Part shown: piece after piece, positions 38,601-47,530 of the stretch
Numbering within the stretch: the stretch's first letter is position 1
Layout of the letters: the number at the start of each line of letters is the position of its first letter
Origin: Phalacrocorax aristotelis
Lineage: Eukaryota > Chordata > Aves > Suliformes > Phalacrocoracidae
Assembly (NCBI RefSeq): GCF_949628215.1
Contig: NC_134278.1
Location: 35,358,115 to 35,422,114, forward strand
Length of the DNA: 64,000 bases
Reading direction: 5' to 3'
Made by a program: the position numbers and the translations under genes
Notes under the pieces: generated by a model
Databases searched by the model: none
The model's input: the letters and a program-made list of their open reading frames with translations, nothing else
Told to the model about the DNA's origin: nothing

Positions 38601-38710
38601 CCGCCGCCACCCCCACCGCTGCCGCCCGCCACCCCGCCGCCTCCCGGCACCCCGACGCCGCCCGAGGGGTGCCCGTCCGCTTCCTCCTTCGCGCTGTAGT
38701 TCACCGCCAT
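26412..38710 (-). CDS. TMEM30A: Cell cycle control protein 50A (CDC50A), P4-ATPase flippase beta subunit (spliced, seven coding exons)
   Basis: Exons 38414-38710, 32873-32989, 32076-32183, 30899-30986, 30285-30428, 28369-28575 and 26412-26605 join in frame to 384 codons with GT-AG borders. The protein chaperones P4-ATPases out of the ER and forms the active flippase that moves phosphatidylserine and phosphatidylethanolamine to the cytosolic leaflet. Residues 1-45 are a Gly-rich cytosolic tail. The first membrane helix is about 64-90, a large exoplasmic domain follows, and the second helix is about 347-369. Paired cysteines C111/C114/C125/C127 and C180/C194 match the family's disulfide pattern. 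The conserved blocks [36 protein letters not shown] and [21 protein letters not shown] identify CDC50A. Mammalian CDC50A is about 361 residues; the extra length is mostly N-terminal glycine. The start ATG has a good Kozak context (GGCCATGG). Confidence 0.96.
26606..28368 (-). other. TMEM30A: TMEM30A intron 6
   Basis: A 1.76-kb AT-rich intron. I recognise no repeat or nested gene in it. Confidence 0.75.
28369..28575 (-). CDS. TMEM30A: TMEM30A coding exon 6
   Basis: 207 nt, acceptor CCTAG|GC and donor TACA|GTATCC. It encodes [20 protein letters not shown] to KYSLHITY. The mammalian NVT sequon in SLNVTY is HIT here. Confidence 0.95.
29398..29958 (+). mobile_element. Solo LTR of an avian endogenous retrovirus, antisense to TMEM30A
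   Basis: A block of about 560 bp starts TGTAGTGGTTT and ends AAACCACAACA, imperfect terminal inverted repeats with the TG...CA ends of an LTR. Inside are ATF/CRE-like TGATGTCAT (around 29629) and a poly(A) signal AATAAA at 29645-29650. A U5-like part follows (CTGTCTTTATCTTGACCCAC...TTTCCTCACTTTTACCC). The overall sequence resembles an LTR type I recall as common in birds. There is no internal retroviral coding region on either side, so it is a solo LTR left by recombination. I could not identify a clean target-site duplication, which suggests age or decay at the edges. Confidence 0.75.
29645..29650 (+). terminator. LTR-borne AATAAA
   Basis: The AATAAA inside the solo LTR has plus orientation, so it would terminate antisense rather than TMEM30A transcription. 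Confidence 0.5.
30285..30428 (-). CDS. TMEM30A: TMEM30A coding exon 5
   Basis: 144 nt, acceptor CTTAG|AT and donor CAAG|GTAAAA. It encodes DTLELF and [17 protein letters not shown]. The NDT sequon is built across the exon 4/5 junction. Confidence 0.95.
30899..30986 (-). CDS. TMEM30A: TMEM30A coding exon 4
   Basis: Twenty-nine codons plus one base, acceptor ATTAG|AAT and donor AATG|GTATGG. It carries the second disulfide pair (KEC...APC) and [10 protein letters not shown]. Confidence 0.95.
30987..32075 (-). other. TMEM30A: TMEM30A intron 3
   Basis: A 1.1-kb AT-rich intron, nothing further recognised. Introns 2 (32184-32872) and 4 (30429-30898) are likewise without recognisable features. Confidence 0.75.
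32076..32183 (-). CDS. TMEM30A: TMEM30A coding exon 3
   Basis: Thirty-six codons, acceptor TTGTAG|AGC and donor TTT|GTAGGT. It encodes [20 protein letters not shown], highly conserved in CDC50 proteins. Confidence 0.95.
32873..32989 (-). CDS. TMEM30A: TMEM30A coding exon 2
   Basis: Thirty-nine codons, phase 0/0, acceptor TTATAG|ATT and donor GAG|GTATGC. It carries the CNKC...CTC cysteine pairs and the N-glycosylation sequons NVS and NFT. Confidence 0.95.
33115..33162 (+). mobile_element. CR1 LINE 3'-end fragment
   Basis: TTGATGATCTTAGGAGGTCC then CTCCCAACATAAATGATTTTG matches the CR1 3' terminal block by eye (compare GATGATCCTGGACTAGAGGT and CCAACCTTAATGATTC at 39750-39782). Only the last 50 bp or so are recognisable. 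Confidence 0.55.
35917..35958. repeat. Compound AT/GT/CA microsatellite
   Basis: An (AT)n tract passes through TCTGTATATCTATATG into (CA)n. Confidence 0.8.
38414..38710 (-). CDS. TMEM30A: TMEM30A coding exon 1
   Basis: Ninety-nine codons from the ATG to donor GAG|GTGCGC, phase 0. It encodes the Gly-rich cytosolic N-terminus, the [15 protein letters not shown] motif and the first membrane helix, ending NNIREYE. It lies wholly in a CpG island. Confidence 0.95.
38587..38651. repeat. GGC/CCG trinucleotide-rich tract coding polyglycine
   Basis: Repeated CCGCCGCCGCCGCC and related units on the plus strand encode Gly runs (about residues 20-41) in the TMEM30A N-terminus. Confidence 0.85.
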
Positions 38711-38779
38711 GGCCCCGGCCCGGCCCGCCGACACCGGCGACACCAGCGACCCCGCCTCACCGGGCCCCCCCCCGCTCGG

Positions 38780-38787
38780 CACGTGAC
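38780..38787. promoter_or_regulatory. CACGTGAC E-box (USF/TFEB-type)
   Basis: CACGTGAC lies about 70 bp upstream of the TMEM30A ATG. It matches the E-box core bound by USF and MiT/TFE factors. Confidence 0.45.
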
Positions 38788-38943
38788 CGGAGGCCACCGC
38801 GGCAGAGGGGAAGCGGCCGGCGCGCGGCTGATGACGCGCCCCCCGGCCACGCCCCACCTTCCCCCACGGTGCCGAGGGAACGGCCGCCACAGAGCTGCGC
38901 CTGCGCGCTTCGCCTCCTCCCACCGACCCGCGGAGGGGAGGCA

Positions 38944-38953
38944 GCGCATGCGC
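38944..38953. promoter_or_regulatory. NRF1 palindrome
   Basis: GCGCATGCGC is an exact NRF1 consensus about 235 bp upstream of the TMEM30A ATG. A second NRF1-like site lies 38 bp nearer the gene. Confidence 0.6.
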
Positions 38954-39079
38954 AGTGGCGCCGGGCGCGCAGGCGGGTGGGCGGTCCCCGGGGAGGCGGT
39001 GCCGCTCAGGGGCCGGGGGCCGCCCCGTGGCGTCAGCCTGGCCACGCTGCGCAAGGCACTGCGTCACTTTTCAGCTGTC

Positions 39080-39093
39080 TCGCCCTCTACCGG
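39080..39093 (-). promoter_or_regulatory. CTCF-like core motif at the TMEM30A promoter edge
   Basis: On the minus strand CCGGTAGAGGGCGA matches the CTCF core at 13 of 14 positions. It lies about 370 bp upstream of the TMEM30A ATG, between the promoter island and the CR1 insertion. Confidence 0.5.
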
Positions 39094-39404
39094 TGGCGCG
39101 GTGCCTGGGTGAGGCAGCAGGGTTCCCGCAGGCCCCGCTCCGAGGCGGCCGCCGCCACTGCGTGGGGAAACCCCGGGCCTGCAGCCTTGTGACTCCCGCT
39201 CGGTGCCTCGGGAGGAGCCACCCCTCGCCCCGTCTTCCTGCTGCATTAGAAGGGTGTTGCTGGAAAAAGGCAGCATCCCTTAGCTTGCAAACGTAGAAGA
39301 TAACTTAGGCTTCCTGCTCTCGTAAATAGGAACAGCATCAGTGACATCGCAGAGGTGTAATAACACAGGTCATCTCAGCAAAGTCGTAAGAGCTTATCTT
39401 AGTG

Positions 39405-39784
39405 AAAGCATTTCATTTAGCCTGGCGAAGGGGAGGCTGAGGGGAGACCTTATTGCTTTCTACAAGTACCTGAAAAGAGGTTGCAGTGAGGCAGGTGTTG
39501 GTCTCTTCTCCCAAGTAACAAGTGATAGGACGAGAGGAAATGGCCTCAAGTTGTGCCAGGGGAGGTTTTGGTTGGATATTAGGAAAAATTTCTTCACTGA
39601 AAGAGTGGTCAGGCATTGGAACAGGCTGCCCAGGGAGGTGGTGGAGTCACCATCCCTGGAGGTGTTCAGAAAACATGTAGAGGTGGCACTTCAGGGTGTG
39701 GTTTCTGAGAAACGGTGGTGTTGGGTTGACGGTTGGACTTGATGATCCTGGACTAGAGGTCTTTTCCAACCTTAATGATTCTAT
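39405..39784 (+). mobile_element. CR1 LINE, 5'-truncated, ORF2 C-terminus still open
   Basis: The segment encodes the C-terminal end of the CR1 ORF2 (endonuclease/reverse transcriptase) polyprotein. Recognisable blocks are [53 protein letters not shown] and [11 protein letters not shown], followed by the CR1 3' end GATGATCCTGGACTAGAGGT and a single ATTCTATA tail unit. The frame is open through to a stop at about 39740, so the copy is fairly young. Only about 10% of a full-length CR1 is present, typical of truncated reverse transcription. CR1 is the dominant LINE of birds and other sauropsids, which supports the organism call. Confidence 0.93.
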
Positions 39785-42700
39785 ACCAACCATTCCTTTT
39801 GGCAGTTTTTTGTGCTGTATTCCTGCTCAGTTGTCAGGAGGTATGTGAGTGGATGAGAGCACAGTGAATGCAGGTAGGGGTATTGGTGTCAGCGTTGTTA
39901 TTTTTTATCTCCCTTAGGAGCAAGTCCAGCGTCAATTCATTAAATAGTTGCCTTGTGGAAAATGTGGGAGTATGTATTTGTATCTCAGAATACCTTTTTT
40001 ATCAGGCATTGCTACAAGCCAATGCAACATTGAAAGTCCATATTTTTCACTTTCTTGGCACTTTTACATTAAAGTTTCTTTTGTGAGGATGATGTAGTGC
40101 TTACTATATAGAGTGTAGCCAAAATCAACTTTCAGAAAGTATTTATGTATTGACTTGGTTTTAGGAAAATAAATAATTAAAACTACTAAATTATTTTATA
40201 AGCATGTAGTCCAGTCTAAGGCCTGTTAGCTGCCTGTGGAACCTGGAACAGTTTCTGTAAAATAAATGCCTTTTAGTTCTCTGCAGAATCGGAAGTATCA
40301 AGAAAGACCACTGGGGGGAGCACATGGCTTGTGCAAACGCGGCGTCTGTGGGGACTCCGGAGATCTCTTCATAGACAGCATGGGAAGTTTGGCCACTTGG
40401 GCATCTAAAATTTAAGAATTATTTGGTGCCTAAATAATTACTGAGGGTTCAAAAATTAATCGTATTCCTTGTGGCATCTGTGCTAAAGCTATACCTCATT
40501 CCTAATTTGTCCTTTCCATTATCTTGTGGCCCCTACTTTTGCTGTCATCCCCCCTAGCTAAGCCCCGTCCCTTTTATCACCCTTTTCTTTCTTATCTTTT
40601 ATTTTCAATTACCAGCTTCAGCTATAGTAACTTTTACTCCTGCAGCCTCACAGAAAATCCAGTGAGGTGCAACCTGGGATCCCAGGGGAACAAGGCTGCT
40701 TGTAAACCTGTGCTGTGAGATGGCGAGAGATTTCCCTGGCAGCAGGATAACTGAGGGGCAATATCAGGAAGTTGGGAATCTCATGCTGCCAGGCAAGAAA
40801 GGGCACATTACATTTGTGTGGGAATCTGTTCTGCAATGGTTAAGCTGGGCGTGGGCTCTGTCAGCTGTTGGGAATTGCCACGGTAGTGACGCTGTGGGCC
40901 ACAGTGGTGACGGATCGCTGATGTAGTACTGCCATTTGTATGAAATGGGCAGAACAGTGGGATGCTTCCTAGAGGGTCTTGCAGAGAGGCCCTCGGTCAA
41001 AACACAGAATGATGTGAAAGTTTTCCTTTGAGAAATTTCAAAACGAACTGCACGGGAGACATTTTGCCTAGGGGCCAGCCTAAGCCCAGTCCAGGAGAAC
41101 GCCAAAGTATGACCAATGGAGATGGGAAGAGCCCCAGAACTTTTATGTGCTGTTCTGCTCCATTTGTATCAGATGACATGCCAATATAGCCATAGCCACA
41201 AAAGCCCAGGATAAACCTGGGAAATGTGGAAAAAGGAGAGAACAGGAGAATTTCCTCCTTTCCACCCCAGTGGAATCAGCTGCTGTTCGATTTTGAAATG
41301 GACAAATTTAACAAGGTGTGGTTTGGTGCCCATCCTCATGGCCAAGTCCTGATGCAAGGGTAAGTACCGCCATATTAACAAAGCGACAGCTCAAGTGAGG
41401 TGTCTGAACTAGTCTCTGCTTACTATTCTGCATGATGCGAAACAGAAAAACTAACATACCATACGGATCAGATTCACTATCATTAGCCAGTTACAGCTCT
41501 CTCTTTTCAACTAGTTGTATCTAAGGCCATATGTTCGTCTATAAGCTTGGCCTACACATACACTTTGCACTGTAACAACTAGGTTAATTAGAAGCATGAG
41601 GTTTTATCAAAATAATTACGTCCTCAGTAGCATAACCGGGTGCAATCACAGGGTATACCTTACTTCCAGTATTTAGAGAAATAAAGAATATCAGCATAAA
41701 CACTTCAGTATATTGGTTTTACTTTTTCACCAGTAAGCTAAGGTCTTGGTTGGATATTATCCCACAGTTTTACACTAAGGTAAATTCATTTATACCCAGG
41801 CAAGTGCAACCAACAAATTTCATGTTCATGAAATTCTACAGTGAGGTGCTGCACGATGTAGTGCGCTTCACATTGATTTGTGTGCAATTATAAGACAAAT
41901 AGGTAGAGGAAAAAAGAAAAATACTTATAAAAACATACATCGATAACATTTCTTTTTAATAGTGGAATGACAAGCTGATTTATTAGGCACTGAGGTAGCA
42001 ATGAGTGATGCATGGACATCTTACATACTCAAGGCCTCAGTGTGCCACATTTATTAATATTTAAGGCAAGGAAGAAACAAGTATGTGTCAGACTACCTAA
42101 GCATAAGCCCTAAAATTACAAAATTTTAATCTGAAAACTGATCTCTGATTTCAAGAGCATAAAATGAGCCTTAAAATTGTACAAAAATGATTGTATAGTA
42201 GTTAATCTAGAAGACCACCAACTGGCATTTACTTTTTAATTGTATGTATTCCATTAAGCCGCCAAAATGGTCTTCCGGCACTTCCCCTATCATATTGTCC
42301 ACTTATTTATAGGAAAGATGTAAATAATTAATACTTTTTAAAAGAAAACCTAAAGAAATAAAACCTTATGCTGTTAAACCCACTAATATTTAGAACAGGC
42401 AAGGCAAATAAAATGCATTAACCTCCAAATAGATTATTTCAGGGAGAAAATCTACATAACTTAAAGCATTAAATATGAAGTTTTCAACTTAAATGTTACT
42501 GTCCAGAAGAAGAGATAAAACCCATCAATTCACAGTAGGAGGTGGAGCATTCAAGCCAGTCACCTCTGTTTGGCATCTTGATACCTGCATTAGAGATGGT
42601 TCTACAAGACAGGCAGTTTTGTCTCCTCTTCGGTCCAATTACGTTTCACAGTGAGGCAAAAGGAAAACTCACTGGCTGTAGAGTTCTTCTCTAGAAATCA

Positions 42701-43980
42701 AAGTATTTGAGATTTCTTTAATAGATTTGAAATACCGTATTTTATCACCTATAATTATACTAATAGAGGTCTTTCAATCCTCTTCAGACAGAAAAGTCTA
42801 AAAAAGAACTTTAAGAGAAAAGTAGATCTTTCATTAGTTTTCAGTTGCTTAAAAGCTACGGATATCTACAGCCGAAGATAGCCTCTACGTTGTCTTTGTC
42901 TGAAAGCACTTCCTAACTACTTCCTTTAAAATGACAACACCTGTAGAAATTAATCACATCTTTAGTCTTAAATACATTTCTTAATACATACATAGTCTTA
43001 ATATATTTCTTCCTGAGTGTCCCCAAAATATAGGCTAATTATTTGGCTAATGCACTTTCTTTACTTACTTGGTTTAGATTCAAATCCAAATTAGGTAAAG
43101 AATTGACCAGGAACATAAATGCACTGAAGATGAAATACACCCTTTGCACATGTGAGGGTTACCCTCTGGACATTTCTGTGAAATACTTCAGCTGCTTGCC
43201 AGGTGTCAGATCAGAATTTATTATTCTACCTGCATAAACCATTATCAGCGATGAACTAGTGTATTATCACCACGGATCTTTTATAACCAGTGTTACCAGT
43301 CTCCTACTCCAAGGTGCTGCAGTTCATCAAAAGTATTTTCAAACCTAAATTATTTCAAATACACCATGACTGTATTTATGCTTTAAAAAAAATTTTTTTT
43401 TTTTAAGCTTAAAAACTTAGTGTATTTGCAAAACCATAAATGTTTATGTATTTGTTTAGGAATTATGAAACAAAAGGGGACAACTTATACATACCCTCAT
43501 ACTGAATCGGCTTTATATTAAAATCTAGACAAGGAAAAATACTTTCTACTTTGTTTGGGACCTTTTAAATCTAGTCTCAACTTCAGAATAAGATTTTACT
43601 TATATCTTACTCATATTTAAAAGCTGAATTTTACTTCAGGCACATCACTGTCACTTTGATATAGCCAGCGATTTAATTCGAGATGAGCCCAATGTAGTTC
43701 TTAACATGGATACATTTTGGTTCCCAAGTAATGCTTTGAAAACAGAAGAGCTGGGTCATTACAATGTTCATTCTACTGTACAGTAAACTGAAATGTGGCA
43801 TGCACTCAACTTTGTTCACCTCAGCTGTATTACTCCCTGAAAGCTGGAATTCTTCTTGACTCTAAAATTTGATCTACAGACACAGCTATGTTGTTGGCAT
43901 ACGTAAGAAAAAAAACCCATTCCTTAGAAAACTTGGTGTACCAGCTGAAGTATAAGATATGCCAACAAAATGACTCTTTT
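39785..43980. other. Intergenic between TMEM30A promoter and FILIP1
   Basis: About 4.2 kb of AT-rich DNA with no recognisable gene. A CCACTGGGGGGAGC near 40309 is a poor CTCF match. Short open frames overlap on both strands (40648-41381) and are not supported. Confidence 0.6.
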
Positions 43981-43996
43981 GCAAGGATAAAGAACA

Positions 43997-44002
43997 TTTA
44001 TT
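43997..44002 (-). terminator. FILIP1: Distal candidate poly(A) signal for FILIP1 alternative exon
   Basis: Minus-strand AATAAA in the context CCAAATAAATG, about 1.7 kb after the stop of the candidate terminal exon. Confidence 0.3.
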
Positions 44003-44901
44003 TGGATTACTCAGTATAGCTGTATTAGCAAAGTCTTTACAATGCCGATCAACTCCAAGAAAGTTTATACAGGTCCCAGAATATCCTGCCCCTCTACAAT
44101 GTCAGCATTTGCTGCAGAACTCCTATCTAGAAGAAAAAAAACCAGCTCCCACGGCTGGCAAGCAAACTAAACCATGAAGATCAAACTGACTACACAGCAG
44201 TGCGTTATTACAGCTTCAAAAATGAACTGGCCTGCTCGTCTCAGTGGGACGCCGAGTTAATGCGCTCCTTCTGGCATCCCACAGCATATCTCCTGCAAGC
44301 AACACCGTTTTCCCTTCCAAAAAAAAGTTCCTCCCAGTAGCTTCTGCAATTAAAAAATCTGCAATATTCTAAATATGTGCCAATGACTTAGATTAAAAGT
44401 AATTCATTATGAAACGTGTAAGAAAAAAAGACCCTGTCTGAGTTCTATCCAGCTTCATATATAATTCATTCAAAAATCATTTTAAGTATAGCTGCCACAG
44501 AACCCTCTGGATGCTATTTGAAAAAACAAAGCCACCCGTGTAAAACGCACCCTTCAGCGTATGGCAGAGTGCATTTGGCATCTCATTTGTGCAGTCCTAT
44601 TAGTCCTGGACTAAATATTCTGATCGTACATCAGGCATCTCTGCCAATGCAGTGAAAGAGCAAGGTTAGAAACCATTAAGGCATTAAGGGCTTGGTGACA
44701 GATCCCTCTCAGTATCTTAACATCTGAATCAGTTTTACTGTGTATATCACTGTGATACCGCAGTGAAATACCGGTCAGAAACAGTAACTTCCAGAGGCAT
44801 ACGTTCTGTCCTTATAAACAAATACATATGTGAGTACTGTCAACCTTAAGAAATTAGAGTTAAAATTCAAACGCCTGATTACATTTGCATAGTTGTGAAA
44901 A

Positions 44902-44907
44902 TTTATT
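44902..44907 (-). terminator. FILIP1: Proximal candidate poly(A) signal for FILIP1 alternative exon
   Basis: Minus-strand AATAAA about 770 nt downstream of the candidate exon's stop codon, in AT-rich sequence. An ATTAAA variant lies at 45045-45050. Confidence 0.3.
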
Positions 44908-45158
44908 AGTTACAGTGTAATGAAAATCAACTTTTTTTGGTACAGGCAGAAGTAAAAACATATATAGAAAAAAAATCACAGCTTTAAAAACTGGCTTACA
45001 TTGTTTAAAATGAGTAAATCTGGTTGTATTTCAAGGCATTGGACTTTAATACTTAAATTTATGCCAAACCATCACACAGTGCAAGAAATATTCTGCAATA
45101 GTACGAATTCCATACAGCAGTCTTCAGAGTATTTAGTCTCACAGAATCTCATGATGGC

Positions 45159-45174
45159 AAAAAAAAAAAAAAAA
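45159..45174. repeat. Poly(A) run
   Basis: A 16-base A tract, which is a U tract on the FILIP1 strand. No SINE or retrogene is attached. Confidence 0.7.
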
Positions 45175-45448
45175 TGTGCTGAATATTTTTCCATTTAAAC
45201 ACAAAACATTGTTGAAGTTAAATTTTTTCTTTCTTTACATACTCTCTATTACAAAAATATCAAATTGCGAATTTGACAGTGTATTCTACAAATAAATGCG
45301 CCATGGACAATAGGAATTGCAACTTTGGGACAGGTACTTTACAAAGTGTATTATAAAAATAAATTATATGGCAAACATCAAACAAAATCAAGCACGTGCC
45401 TTAGGCTTTGCAAATAAAAGTGAAATTCAGCTGGCAGAAAGACTGCTT

Positions 45449-45462
45449 CTCTCTCTCTCTCT
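45449..45462. repeat. (CT)7 microsatellite
   Basis: Seven CT units in AT-rich DNA. Confidence 0.8.
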
Positions 45463-45675
45463 GACTATGTACTTTCGAAACATCATCAAGGCCCTTCACT
45501 CTTAACGCTCTACCAAGAAAAAAAATATATAAAATCTAACGGAAGCAATAAATTCTTCCACGAATAATCAGTAGCACAAGTGACCCTGGTGTTGATGGTA
45601 GAGAGCTTCTACAGTGATCCATCCAACTGGCAAGGAGGGTAGTGCACACAGAGAGCACGTAGTGGGGGCGGTAAC

Positions 45676-45716
45676 TCATCTAGAGTTCATGCGTAACTGG
45701 TGAATGATGACACTCT
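45676..45716 (-). CDS. FILIP1: Candidate alternative last coding exon of FILIP1
   Basis: A strong acceptor (TATCTTTTCTTTTAG|AG) opens a 41-nt segment that, after a phase-1 donor, reads ESVIIHQLRMNSR and stops (TGA at 45676-45678). The canonical last exon offers exactly such a donor two codons before its last residues: GGGG|GTCAGG, with the exon side ending at 53594. Splicing would replace the terminal GQG by this 13-residue tail. The alternative acceptor two bases further on (phase 0) would also join in frame to the donor at 60924, giving SVIIHQLRMNSR. The donor GTCAGG is weak, which is the main doubt. Downstream sequence looks like a 3' UTR. The acceptor, phase and frame are seen; the exon's use is inference. 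Confidence 0.4.
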
Positions 45717-46787
45717 CTAAAAGAAAAGATAGCAAAACATTTGGTTTTATGTGACTGCAAATGAATTACAAGTTACTTTAAAGAAGAACAGTTACAATGG
45801 CAGTGCAAAGCATTTTTCTTCTAGCAATGTCTCACAGGCTCTCTCTCACATCACTGGTTGATAAAAACTGTCCTGGCTAATGCTACAGAGGGAGACTAAG
45901 TTAGTACCAGGCTAAGGCTGGGAGGCCCTTGGCTTCCACTTCAATGTCAAGACCATATTTGGTCATCCATAGGGAAAAAGAATGATACAGTTGGATGGAT
46001 TAAACCACAAGGACACCAAGGTTCCAGTCCCACACCCGAATCAGGTAGAGGAAGACTTGGGAGTTGGGTCTCTTGTATCCTGTCTAAGCAAATCCATCAT
46101 AAATCTGCTGGCAACTCTGAAATTGGGATGAGGAAGGGGTATGGGGTCATTTCTCATTTTTTCTTTAAATTTGGCTCAGAAACCTATGCTGGTTTTATTC
46201 AGCAAGTCAGCTTAAATTTTGCTAATGACTTCAATGGGGATAAACTTCAGCCACAGTGTGCTAAACTAAGTGTTGGCATTGTCTTTGGAAGGCTGGGTTT
46301 AACTTTGCCCTGTGTGTAATGTAGGAGATCCCTGATCCTGATTACTCTCCGGGTCCCGCTGAAATACTAATGACCTGCTCTTCTGGTCTTCTATCTATCT
46401 ACATGGCTCTTACAGGCAACTTTTTCAATATAAGAATTCAGCTATCAATGACATTTTTATCTGAAAAGGTATATTTTATGCATTTCAAATAATATAACTG
46501 TACCAGTGCTAACTAAAAACATATAATAATACATTTTCAGAAATATTCATCCTCTTAATTGAAATTATTTTTCTTAAGATTCTTTCCTCTCTTAATAGTC
46601 TGAAGATTTTTCAAAATTTACACGACCCAAGAAATGACACTAATCACATCATTACTCCCTTTTACATTTTTATTGACTTCTGCTTTTGTCAGCTTCCTAA
46701 CTAATATCTGCGAGGTGTTTGATTAAGTTACATTCTAAGAAAGAAGAACCGAAGTGTTTCCCATGTACTCTTAATGCCAGAACTTTG

Positions 46788-46801
46788 CCGCTAGATGGCA
46801 G
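46788..46801 (+). promoter_or_regulatory. CTCF core motif, full match
   Basis: CCGCTAGATGGCAG fits the CTCF core CCRSYAGRKGGCRS at all 14 positions. It lies in AT-rich, otherwise featureless DNA between TMEM30A and the FILIP1 coding exons, so composition does not explain the match. Confidence 0.6.
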
Positions 46802-47474
46802 ATTCCAGTGGTGCTTTTCCTACGCGGTGAATCAGAAAAGCGGGGCTAAGGCAACATTCGAGAATATGTTAAGGCAAATGAAATAACAGAATTTCCCAAA
46901 TAGAAAGTATTTCTTTTCCATATTATTTATCAATAACCAATGAGCTTCAACAAGATATGTATACCAGTTCTACCACATTTGAGTAATGAATGTGAAAGAA
47001 CCATAAACTACAGTAAGATTTTTTTACCTTACAACCAGTGGTGTTCTCTAACTTCAAGCTCTTGTGGAATATGATGTAAAAAGCTGCATTTATGTAATAT
47101 CAGATTGTAACCTCAGGTGAACTCTCCCATTAACTTCAATGAGAGTCACACGAGCTCTATACGAAGCATTTTTTTTCTTAATATTCATTATGAACATTCT
47201 ATTGAGTTTAGATAAAACATTCTAAAGACTAATGGGTAGCAGGAAAATATCATGCTCCCTGCAAGGGCTCAGTCACTGAATGAACAGCAAAACTACAGTA
47301 GGTTTCTGAATCAGTCTTCTTCCTACAGACCAAATAGAGCAATTATGCAGAAAAGAGTAGAAGAAATGATTAAAAAAAAATAATTTCCATTTCTAGTATT
47401 CATTTGTTCATTCATTTCTTACAAATGTATATGTATGCTCTTTGTTTGTGTACGTTGTTTGTATTTGAAATGCT

Positions 47475-47530
47475 CATATATAACAAAATATATATTATAC
47501 ACACACACACATATATACACACACACTCTC
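47475..47530. repeat. Compound TA/CA microsatellite
   Basis: Blocks of (TA)n and (AC)n alternate: ATATATAA, ATATATATTATA, (AC)7, ATATATA, (CA)6. Confidence 0.85.

Larger units (their letters stand above)
38180..39260 (-). promoter_or_regulatory. TMEM30A: TMEM30A CpG-island promoter
   Basis: A CpG island of about 1.1 kb spans coding exon 1 and some 500 bp upstream. Visible motifs upstream of the ATG are a CACGTGAC E-box at 38780-38787, an NRF1-like GCGCCTGCGC at 38897-38906 and a perfect NRF1 palindrome GCGCATGCGC at 38944-38953. A strong CTCF-like core lies at 39080-39093. The promoter is TATA-less. The island continues past the likely start site, so divergent plus-strand transcription is possible but unproven. 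Confidence 0.8.
44880..45675 (-). other. FILIP1: Candidate 3' UTR of FILIP1 alternative terminal exon
   Basis: About 0.8 kb of AT-rich sequence downstream of the candidate stop contains a U-run (the A-run at 45159-45174 read in reverse), a (GA)7 tract and poly(A) signals at its far end. It looks like a vertebrate 3' UTR, but no transcript evidence is available. Confidence 0.35.

Noticed and set aside
39341-39742. 133-codon frame as a possible host gene
   Set aside because: It is the C-terminal end of CR1 ORF2, a retrotransposon fragment.
40309-40322. CCACTGGGGGGAGC as a CTCF site
   Set aside because: Mismatches at core positions (A to G, and the GGC replaced); weaker than the other sites listed.
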